Origin: DATAXP01 sp036272935
GTDB lineage: Bacteria; Planctomycetota; Planctomycetia; Pirellulales; PNKZ01
Direction of reading: 5' to 3'
Assembly: GCA_036272935.1 (NCBI GenBank)
Contig: DATAXP010000020.1
Coordinates: 1 to 51,386 of the forward strand
Length of the DNA stretch: 51,386 nucleotides
The notes beneath the pieces were generated by a model, which was not told the DNA's origin, searched no databases, and saw only the letters and a program-made list of their open reading frames with translations. This document shows, one piece after another, positions 16,499 to 23,624 of the stretch (its first letter is position 1; every line of letters begins with the position of its first letter). Position numbers and translations under genes: made by a program.

Positions 16499-16993
16499 GT
16501 GCGCACGAGATTATTGAACCTGCTGGCGGCGATCGTTTATCTGCTAGCTGCCCGTGCCTTGCCAGCGGACGAACAGCATAAGCCGGTTACGGCCAAACAA
16601 TCGCATGCTCTGCGCGACCATCGGTCGATGACGACCGAGGCCAAGTTGTATCGCGACGGCCTGCTGGTCGTTGAGACGGAAACGGAATCAACCCATCTTA
16701 CGCGCGGCTTGCGAGGCCGGGTGTTCCTGGTGATGGTGAATGACCAAGGCGAAGCCATCGCGATCACCGAGCAGTTCGGCTGCACGACGCGCGGCAGCAC
16801 CACCGACATCACCACACCGCATCGAGGCAAGGACCTGTTCAAGACCAAAATCCCAGACGCGGTCGCGAAGCAGACAGCCTCGATCGACATCTACCAGGGC
16901 GAAGAGGTCGACCTCGATAAGACCTGGAACAACTTCCGGGTCGCCGCCGACGCGGTTGGAAAGCTGGTCGTGATCGCCATCAAGGTGCTTTGA
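16499..16993 (+). CDS. Hypothetical secreted protein
   Basis: Protein of 164 aa with a GTG start set by a strong GGGGAGG seven bases upstream (16486-16492). The signal peptide is about residues 1-23, ending ARALPA. The mature part is beta-rich with no family I recognise (AKLYRDGLLVVETETES, GRVFLVMVNDQG). It is not a shadow: the long open frame on the opposite strand (16688-19159) is the antisense of this gene and the next. Function unknown. Confidence 0.65.
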   Translation: MRTRLLNLLAAIVYLLAARALPADEQHKPVTAKQSHALRDHRSMTTEAKLYRDGLLVVETETESTHLTRGLRGRVFLVMVNDQGEAIAITEQFGCTTRGSTTDITTPHRGKDLFKTKIPDAVAKQTASIDIYQGEEVDLDKTWNNFRVAADAVGKLVVIAIKVL

Positions 16994-17152
16994 AGTCGGC
17001 GGCATAACGCGCTCGTCGACCGTCACATCGCGCTGCCGCACGACGATCAGCGATTGGCGATCGCCAAACCTGGATTTCCTCTGCCAGGTATGGCAAGCTG
17101 ACTGAGCCGTTCCTCGAAGACCTGCGACGGCCGCACCCGGGAGCCGACGGTC

Positions 17153-18970
17153 GTGAGAACCCTTCGCATCGCTTTTGGGTTTCTCGTCTTCCTTTGGGTC
17201 GTGCGTGCCGATGGGCAAGCTTCCTCGAAACCCGGGAGCGTGCCTGCGAGTTCGGCCGACTGGTCGATGTACAACCACGACTCGGCCGGCTGGCGGTTCA
17301 ACGCTGCCGAGCAGACACTCAGCCCCGCGAACGTTCCCCAACTCATCGAGAGGTGGCGATTCCCGGCGTCCGACTCGAACGAGACCATCGGCGTCGTCCA
17401 CGCCACGCCCACGGTCGTTGCCGGGGAAGTCTACTTCGGCACCGTCACGTTGCCCGCGTTCTACAAACTGGCCCCCGACGGCACGCTCCGCTGGGTGTAC
17501 CGGAACACCGGTCGCAAAACGATCCTGCCAACGACCGAAGGCGCGCCGGGTACCGACAAGCTGCAAGGCGCGGCAACGGGCGGCGGAATCTTCTCGTCGG
17601 CGCTCGTTGGCGATGGAGCCGTTTATTTCGCCGACAACGGCGGCTGGATGTACTGCCTCGATGCAACGTCGGGACAAGAGCGATGGAAAGTCGATAGCCG
17701 CGCGCCGTCGTTCCCGGGTGCACATTTCAACAACATCCTGATGGCCTCGCCCATCCTCGCCGATGGCAAGGTCGTGTTCGGCGGCGGCACCTTGGAACAA
17801 CTGTTCGCTGGCACTGTGAAGTACCCTGGCAGCACCGGTCGCGGGTTTCTGGTCGCACTCGATCCGCAGTCCGGCACGATCGTTTGGAAACACGATGTCG
17901 GCCCCAAGCCGGCCAAGCTCGATCCGCCGGTCGTCGTGCAAGACTCGTGGGGCGAACATAAGTGGGAGTATGGTCCCGCCACGAGCAGCGTCTGGTCCAC
18001 GCCCTCGTACGATGCTGCTTCGAACAGGCTGTACTTCGGCAGCGACGTAAATACCTCGCCGCGACAGCCGACCGCCGACGATCCCCGGCTGTGGACCGAA
18101 GATTCGTGCGCCGTGGTGTGTCTCGATGCCGCGACCGGAAAACGCCTGTGGAACACGCAGATCAACCCCGGCGATCTGTGGAACAACACGATGCGCGCCT
18201 ACGACCCCAAGACCGGCTTGTACAAGGACTGTGCGGTCGGCGACACGCCGAAGCTGCTGACGATCGCCGTCGACGGACAGCCTACGAAAGTCGTGGGCGT
18301 CGGCTGCAAAAACGGCGGCTTCTACTTGTTGCGGGCCGACAACGGGAAGCTTGTCGAGCACACGCCCGTTTACACCGGCCCGCCCACCGAGCCTCCCGCC
18401 GAGCACGATCCGCGCGTGCTGGCGCTGCCCAGCTCCATCGGCGGGTTGCAAACCGGCTGTGCCACCGATGGCCGCACGATCTTCACCAACGGCATCGACG
18501 CGCTGCGGCTGGGTATGAAGGAAACCCCAAGCGCGGCCGGGCAAGGACCGACGGCGGGACGCGTCACGGCGACCTCGATCGATCTGGCGACCGAACGCTG
18601 GCGGCACGAGCGCCCGATGATCGCCGAGATGGGCGGCACGCCCGGCAAGCCGAAGTTCACGAACGTGGGCGATATCTGCGCCTCGGGCATCGCCGTAGGC
18701 AACGGGGTGGTGTACTTCACCGCCGTCGGCAGCGGCAAACTGATCGCGCTCGACGCCGAGAGCGGCAGCCTGCTCAAGGAACTCGATTTGGGGCCTGTGT
18801 TCTGCGGTCCCTCGCTGTCTCGCGGCCGGGTGTACGTCGGCAGCGGCAACACTTTGTGGGGCCCGAGAGAAGTCGAGAATTTCTTTCCGAAGAAGTTCAC
18901 CGGCAGCGTACAGTGCTACGGACTGCTCGGTGAAGATGAGATCGACCGGCTGGGGGCCAACCATCCATGA
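17153..18970 (+). CDS. PQQ-type beta-propeller dehydrogenase-like protein, secreted
   Basis: Large propeller of 605 aa, similar to quinoprotein alcohol dehydrogenases and polyvinyl-alcohol dehydrogenases but without a cytochrome c domain. A GTG start is followed by the signal peptide (hydrophobic core LRIAFGFLVFLWVV). Then come DWSMYNHDSAGWRFN, the opening typical of PQQ dehydrogenases, and the docking repeats LDATSGQERWKV, LDPQSGTIVWKHD and LDAATGKRLWNTQ. ATSSVWSTPSYD and NPGDLWNNTM sit in the centre. A CxxCH haem site is absent. Whether it binds PQQ cannot be told here. Two genes of probable envelope function follow on the same strand within 20 to 100 bases. Confidence 0.85.
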   Translation: MRTLRIAFGFLVFLWVVRADGQASSKPGSVPASSADWSMYNHDSAGWRFNAAEQTLSPANVPQLIERWRFPASDSNETIGVVHATPTVVAGEVYFGTVTLPAFYKLAPDGTLRWVYRNTGRKTILPTTEGAPGTDKLQGAATGGGIFSSALVGDGAVYFADNGGWMYCLDATSGQERWKVDSRAPSFPGAHFNNILMASPILADGKVVFGGGTLEQLFAGTVKYPGSTGRGFLVALDPQSGTIVWKHDVGPKPAKLDPPVVVQDSWGEHKWEYGPATSSVWSTPSYDAASNRLYFGSDVNTSPRQPTADDPRLWTEDSCAVVCLDAATGKRLWNTQINPGDLWNNTMRAYDPKTGLYKDCAVGDTPKLLTIAVDGQPTKVVGVGCKNGGFYLLRADNGKLVEHTPVYTGPPTEPPAEHDPRVLALPSSIGGLQTGCATDGRTIFTNGIDALRLGMKETPSAAGQGPTAGRVTATSIDLATERWRHERPMIAEMGGTPGKPKFTNVGDICASGIAVGNGVVYFTAVGSGKLIALDAESGSLLKELDLGPVFCGPSLSRGRVYVGSGNTLWGPREVENFFPKKFTGSVQCYGLLGEDEIDRLGANHP

Positions 18971-18989
18971 CCAAACCTGAGAAACTCCG

Positions 18990-20012
18990 ATGAATCGGGC
19001 AATCCATCTTATGGCGGCGTTGTCGATCGCGCTACCGACTGTCATGGCATACGCCCAACAGGGCAAGACCCGCGCCGAGGCGCTGGCCCAATCGTACCCG
19101 CCGCTTCCCGACAACGTGGAGCGTAAGCAAGTCACCATCTGGAGTGACGGTACGCGCATGGCTGGCGACCTGTATCAACCGAAAGATTTGAAGCCCGACG
19201 ACAAGCTCCCCGCGATCGTCTTCATTCACGGCACGGGGGGAACCAAGAAAGCACCCTGGTCGGTCAAGCTCGCCACCGCGTTTGCGCAGAACGGCTTCAT
19301 CTTTTTGAACTTCGACTACCGCGGTTGGGGCGAGAGTGAAAGCAAATTGGTGATGCTCGATCCGATGCCCGAGCCTGACGATAAGAACATGCTCACCGTG
19401 AAGGCACGCGCCGTTCGCTGGCAGATGGACTTCGCCGATCAAACGTTCGACATTCGCAATGCCATCGCCTTCATGGTGGGCGAACCAAATGTCGATCGCG
19501 AGCGGATTGGCCTTCTCGGAACCAGTTACGGCGGCGGACTAACCACCTGGGCGGCCGCCTATGACCCGCGCGTGAAGTGCGCCGCCGTGCAGGTGCCCGG
19601 CATGGGCGGCCAGCGTGGGCTTCCTTTCTACAATCGCGCCTACGAATTGATGGCTCAGCAGGCGCGGGGCGAGACCGAGCCGTTCCCCTACGAGTCCGGC
19701 GCTCCCACCGGCAAGATGTCATCGTACGCCCACATGCGTTACAACATCGCCAAGGACACGCCGTACAACGTCTTGGATGCCGCCAAGGATGCGAAAGTAC
19801 CGATGCTCATCATCGACGCCGGCAACGAAGAGCTGATGGACATCAAGGCCAACGGCGGCCGCGTGGCTGCAATCCTGCAATCCAGCGGCACGCCCGTCGA
19901 GTACCACGTCATCGACGGCATCGGACACTACGGCGTCTACGGCGAGAAACAACAATCGATCACGGACCTGGAACTCGCCTGGTTCAACCGGTATCTGAAA
20001 CCCGCGAAGTAG
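18990..20012 (+). CDS. Alpha/beta hydrolase, secreted (dienelactone-hydrolase/acyl-peptidase type)
   Basis: Serine hydrolase of 340 aa. The signal peptide MNRAIHLMAALSIALPTVMA precedes the mature domain. The oxyanion-hole strand is FIHGTGG (near residue 75), the nucleophile elbow GTSYGGG (Ser near 173), the acid probably Asp in IDAGNEELMD, and the histidine in GIGHYGVYG close to the end. A DGTRMAGDLYQP strand near residue 50 is typical of peptidase S9/X-Pro-like or cocaine-esterase-like hydrolases. The substrate is unknown. It starts 19 bases after the PQQ propeller gene, so the two are probably cotranscribed. Confidence 0.88.
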   Translation: MNRAIHLMAALSIALPTVMAYAQQGKTRAEALAQSYPPLPDNVERKQVTIWSDGTRMAGDLYQPKDLKPDDKLPAIVFIHGTGGTKKAPWSVKLATAFAQNGFIFLNFDYRGWGESESKLVMLDPMPEPDDKNMLTVKARAVRWQMDFADQTFDIRNAIAFMVGEPNVDRERIGLLGTSYGGGLTTWAAAYDPRVKCAAVQVPGMGGQRGLPFYNRAYELMAQQARGETEPFPYESGAPTGKMSSYAHMRYNIAKDTPYNVLDAAKDAKVPMLIIDAGNEELMDIKANGGRVAAILQSSGTPVEYHVIDGIGHYGVYGEKQQSITDLELAWFNRYLKPAK

Positions 20013-20104
20013 CTGACCTCCGCTTACCAGACGGTACGCTTGGCACGGACTGGCGCTGCAAAGGCCGGTCGGTTACTTCATTCACGGAAGGAGTTCTCAA
20101 GACG

Positions 20105-21574
20105 ATGTTCGTCACCAAGTGGAAGGCCGGCGCGGTCATGATGCTGGCCTCGTGCACGATCGCGAGCCTGACGGCCTTCAGCCCCGCACCGTCGCAGGAA
20201 CCGACCGCGGATGCCGTGGCAAGTGGGGAGCAGTCACCGGACGCGGGAGGTAACGACGGCGGCCTGAGCCAGGACCGCCTCTTCACGCCGGACGGCGAGA
20301 TGATGGTTGTGAACGTCTACTCGACCGACCCGGGCCACAACCAGATCTTTCTGTACAACTACGCCCTCGTCAACGTGCTCCCCGAGATCAATCGGATCCG
20401 GGGTGTCGGCACCGGCACGATCCTCGGCAGCCGCGGATATGCGATGCGGATCCGGCTGAGCCTCGACCACATGGCGGCCTACAACCTGTCGTCCGATGAT
20501 ATCAAAAACGCCTTCCGCGGGTGCAGCATGATCGGCTCGCCCGAGAAACTCGTCATGAAGACCGCGCAATCGAACGAGTACGAGCTGACCCACATCGGGC
20601 ATTCCAACAAGCCGGAGCAATATGAAGAGATCATTTTGAGGGCGAGTGAAGACGGCGAGATCCTGCGACTCAAGGACGTTGCCCAGGTGGAGTTGGCCTC
20701 CCAGTTCAATAATGTTTCCTCCGACATCGACGGGCATTCCACAGCGGCTATCGTCCTCAAATTGGCCCCCGGCTCCAACGCGGCAGTCGTTCTTGAGAAA
20801 GTCAAGGAGAAGCTGAAGGAGATCAAGGACGCCATGTTCCCGCCCGGGATGGAGTTTCAGGTCACTCGGCTCGATAGCCGGGACATGGTCTATGCGGTCA
20901 TCCAGACTCCTCGGGACTCGACGCTCGAGTCCACGAGCGCTAAGTGCCACGAGTTGGCTGCGATCGCCAAGGGCGTCGATGGGGTCACTTCGGTCTTCTC
21001 AATCGCAGGTTACCAGCTCCGGACCGACGGTCGCGACTCGAGCGTGGCGACCTGTCTCATCCATTTGAAGGACCGGTCCAGCCGCAAGCTGAGTTCGCGC
21101 CAGATCATCGAGACACTCGAGGAAAAATGCCGGGCAATGAACGTCGATCTCGAGTTTTTCGAGCCGCCCGCAGTTTCGGTTTTTGTCGCGGCCGGGGGTT
21201 TCTCCGTACGCGTCCTCGACAAGACGAACTTGAACGACGACGAGCGGCCCGGAAGAGCATCCGAGGCGTTCATGAACGACTTATTGAAACGAAAGAACCT
21301 GGAGACTCTCTTTCATTTCCTTGTCGACAACTACCCGCAATACGAGCTGGTCATCAACAACGACGTCGCCGTGCAGAAAGGGGTGTCGATCGCCAGCGCG
21401 ATCGAGAGCCGGTTCAAAGTCGTAGGCTGTGATGGACAGGCCGAGTCAAAGGTCCAGAGACTCGTCGAGGATTTCTCACAGGTGTCCTTCAAGAACGACC
21501 ATGGGGAAATGGTACCCTACAGCTCGTTCGTGCAGCTCAAGATGAAGCATAGGTCGAACGAGTTCGGCCGCTAA
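20105..21574 (+). CDS. RND (AcrB-like) periplasmic porter-domain protein without membrane domain
   Basis: 489-residue protein with a signal or single anchor segment (about residues 7-25), then sequence resembling the periplasmic loops of AcrB-type RND pumps. Residues 62-250 match the first loop: NYALVNVLPEINRIRGVGTG, YAMRIRLSLDHMAAYNL, LRLKDVAQVEL, PPGMEFQV. Where the pump would enter transmembrane helices 2-6, it jumps at about residue 255 into the second loop (MVYAVIQTPRDSTLE, PPAVSVFVAAGGF). It stops at NEFGR, before the last porter strand and helices 8-12. No proton-relay residues exist, so it cannot pump by itself. GAAGGAG upstream (about 20087-20093) and the signal peptide fix the start. 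Longer frames from 19577 are antisense-like noise within the hydrolase gene. Confidence 0.8.
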   Translation: MFVTKWKAGAVMMLASCTIASLTAFSPAPSQEPTADAVASGEQSPDAGGNDGGLSQDRLFTPDGEMMVVNVYSTDPGHNQIFLYNYALVNVLPEINRIRGVGTGTILGSRGYAMRIRLSLDHMAAYNLSSDDIKNAFRGCSMIGSPEKLVMKTAQSNEYELTHIGHSNKPEQYEEIILRASEDGEILRLKDVAQVELASQFNNVSSDIDGHSTAAIVLKLAPGSNAAVVLEKVKEKLKEIKDAMFPPGMEFQVTRLDSRDMVYAVIQTPRDSTLESTSAKCHELAAIAKGVDGVTSVFSIAGYQLRTDGRDSSVATCLIHLKDRSSRKLSSRQIIETLEEKCRAMNVDLEFFEPPAVSVFVAAGGFSVRVLDKTNLNDDERPGRASEAFMNDLLKRKNLETLFHFLVDNYPQYELVINNDVAVQKGVSIASAIESRFKVVGCDGQAESKVQRLVEDFSQVSFKNDHGEMVPYSSFVQLKMKHRSNEFGR

Positions 21575-21622
21575 AACCTTTATCCCACGCTGCCATTCAA
21601 GGCGTGTTGCGAGTGCCGCGGA

Positions 21623-22957
21623 CTATTTGCCGATGCAGAAGCGGCTGAAGATGCGGTCGAGGATGTCTTCGGTGTAGATGGTGCCGACCACTTCGCCCAG
21701 GGCGTCGAGCGCGGCGCGCAAGTCGGCGGCGACCAACTCCTCGCCTCCGCCAGCTTCTGCAACGCGCTCGGCATGCTCGAGCGCCCCGGCGGCGCGTTCG
21801 AGGCTTGTGCGTGCCCGGGCGGCGGTGCTCGCCACGACCTGGCTGTCGTCCGTTCGCGCACCGACCACCGCACCGCGCAACGCCTCTCGCAGCGCATCCA
21901 GTCCGGTTCCGGTTTTGGCGCTGACGGCGATCGCATCGCCCGGTGGCAGCGCGCTGTTCAGCAGGTCGCTCTTCGTGCAAATGGTGATCTCGCCCTCGCG
22001 CGCCGCGACTGCGGCACACGTGCCATCGACGCAGCGCAACACGACGTCGGCTCGGCGATGTTGTTCAGCCGTCGCGGCCTGAGCCTGGCGATCGATGGCG
22101 CTGGTCGGAATCTGAGCATCGACCCCTGCGGTATCGACTAGTTCGCACGCGATGCCGTCGAGATCAAGGCGGGCCACCAAATAATCGCGAGTGGTTCCCG
22201 GCATGTCAGAGACAATCGCCCGGCCGTTGCCGACGAGTGCGTTGAATAACGTGCTTTTGCCGGCATTAGGCTCGCCGACCAGCACCGCGCGTACCAGTTC
22301 GTCGCTCGTGGCTCGCACGGCCATCTGTTTCAGCAATTCGTCGACGGCCCTTCTGGCCCGCCGCACATCGGCTAATAGTTGGTCGCGAGTGATGAACTCG
22401 ATTTCCTCCTCCACGAAGTCGAGTCCCGCTTCCAGGTGCGCGAGCAGATCGGCCAGCAGATCGCGGAGCGCGCTGAGTCGGCCCGCCAGGCCGCCGGCCA
22501 TCTGTGACAAAGCAACGTCGAGCTCGTGCCGGCTGCCGGCGTCGATCACCCCGAGCACCGCCTCGGCCTGCGTCAGGTCGATCCGCCCAGCCAAGAAGGC
22601 ACGCAGTGTAAATTCGCCGGGCCGGGCCGGTCGCGCTCCGTGAGCGCATAATGCCGAGACAATCGCTTCCAGCAATGGCGGTGAGCCGATGGTATGCACT
22701 TCGGCGGTCGGCTGGCGGGTGTAACTACGGCGACCGGGCCACAACAGCAACGTCGCATCGAGCGGCCTGTGCAACGCGGGTAGAGTCAACGTGCCCTGAA
22801 TGGCACGAGGCAAACAAATCTGGTCCAACGCTTCGCTGCCGCAGAATATGCCGTTGAGGCATTCGAGCAGCCGCGTGCCGGTAACACGGACGATACCGCG
22901 CGCCGCTGGCCCCGGCGCGCTGGCGATGGCGACGATTGTGTCGTCGGTGGAGAACAT
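21623..22957 (-). CDS. mnmE: tRNA uridine-5-carboxymethylaminomethyl(34) synthesis GTPase MnmE
   Basis: GTPase that, with MnmG, modifies the wobble uridine of certain tRNAs. Full length at 444 aa. The N-terminal tetrahydrofolate-binding domain starts MFSTDDTIVAIASAPGPAAR and has GEFTLRAFLAGRIDLTQAEAV (family shorthand: FT-RAFLNGKxDLTQAEA). The G domain has G1 GEPNAGKST, G3 DTAGV and G4 TKSD. The C-terminal FCIGK carries the conserved cysteine. It lies downstream of yidC as in many bacteria, but separated from it by a toxin-antitoxin pair; 30 bases separate it from the toxin gene. Confidence 0.96.
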   Translation of the reverse strand: MFSTDDTIVAIASAPGPAARGIVRVTGTRLLECLNGIFCGSEALDQICLPRAIQGTLTLPALHRPLDATLLLWPGRRSYTRQPTAEVHTIGSPPLLEAIVSALCAHGARPARPGEFTLRAFLAGRIDLTQAEAVLGVIDAGSRHELDVALSQMAGGLAGRLSALRDLLADLLAHLEAGLDFVEEEIEFITRDQLLADVRRARRAVDELLKQMAVRATSDELVRAVLVGEPNAGKSTLFNALVGNGRAIVSDMPGTTRDYLVARLDLDGIACELVDTAGVDAQIPTSAIDRQAQAATAEQHRRADVVLRCVDGTCAAVAAREGEITICTKSDLLNSALPPGDAIAVSAKTGTGLDALREALRGAVVGARTDDSQVVASTAARARTSLERAAGALEHAERVAEAGGGEELVAADLRAALDALGEVVGTIYTEDILDRIFSRFCIGK

Positions 22958-22987
22958 CGACGGAGTGAATCCGATCGCAGTGGGCGG

Positions 22988-23332
22988 CTAACTGCTTGTC
23001 TCATCCGCAAGTTTCGTTTGCCAATCTTGCGCGGTGTGAAAAACGAGGAGCACGTTCACTTCACGATTGTCGAAACGGTAAACGACAACGTGGCCGTGAC
23101 CTTTCGATTTTCGGCGGATCATGATGTAACGCAACTCGGGACGGAACGTGAGAGTTTTCCCTTGCTTGTACCTGCGATCCAAACCATAAACGTGCCGCTT
23201 CAAGAAGGCGAGATACGCGTCGGCATGCGACGGACAGTAACGCTCCGCGTTCCACTGCCAAATCTCGTGCAGCGCGGTGATGACCGCAGGGGAAATAATA
23301 ACGCGGAGAATCAGCTTTTCCGGCGGAGCCAT
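22988..23332 (-). CDS. RelE/ParE family toxin
   Basis: Toxin of the RelE/ParE superfamily, 114 aa. After a start MAPPEKLILRVIISPAV the fold elements are recognisable: helices with ALHEIWQWNAERYCP, then GLDRRYKQGKTL, and the C-terminal strands RYIMIRRKSKGHGHVVVYRF and EVNVLLVFHTAQDW (with basic residues that contact the target in ParE/RelE). The start overlaps the antitoxin gene by 22 bases, which indicates coupling. Whether the target is gyrase (ParE) or ribosomal mRNA (RelE) cannot be told. Confidence 0.82.
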   Translation of the reverse strand: MAPPEKLILRVIISPAVITALHEIWQWNAERYCPSHADAYLAFLKRHVYGLDRRYKQGKTLTFRPELRYIMIRRKSKGHGHVVVYRFDNREVNVLLVFHTAQDWQTKLADETSS

Positions 23333-23583
23333 TCTTCTCTACGCTTGGCAAGTTCCGCGTCGGCCTGTTCGGTCGTGAGGCCGTTTCCAGCCGCAATCTG
23401 CGCCGCGGCGTGGTCGATTTCAGCCAGGCGCTCTGGCGTGAAAAGATGATTCAGCTCGTCCGTGTCGGCGATATCGCTTTGCAGAACGTTTGCCACATAC
23501 TCGTCGACATTTGCGAATCCCGATTCTGCCGCGCGGCGCTGCGCCTCCTGGTAAAGCTGGTCGTCAAGACGGATTTGGTGCAT
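23311..23583 (-). CDS. Antitoxin of the ParE-like toxin (ribbon-helix-helix type)
   Basis: About 90 residues with the start MHQIRLDDQLYQEAQRRAAE at 23583; an ATG at 23601 would add six residues. The N-terminus has the MHQIRLDDQLYQEA pattern of a ribbon-helix-helix or CopG-like DNA-binding segment followed by NVDEYVANVLQ. The acidic-then-basic C-terminal helix (about 45-90, ending EEWLRRKS) would wrap the toxin. It lies 41 bases after yidC and overlaps the toxin gene. Confidence 0.75.
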   Translation of the reverse strand: MHQIRLDDQLYQEAQRRAAESGFANVDEYVANVLQSDIADTDELNHLFTPERLAEIDHAAAQIAAGNGLTTEQADAELAKRREEWLRRKS

Positions 23584-23624
23584 GGATCGCTCTCCGGCCA
23601 ATGCCTTTCACGGCCATTGGCTGA

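Noticed and set aside
16688..19159. 823-codon open frame on the minus strand
   Set aside because: It is the exact antisense of the PQQ propeller and neighbouring genes, which have clear family motifs. Such long antisense frames are common in GC-rich DNA.
19577..20104. Extension of the RND-porter frame back into the hydrolase gene
   Set aside because: It overlaps the alpha/beta hydrolase in another phase, and the Shine-Dalgarno and signal peptide point to 20105.
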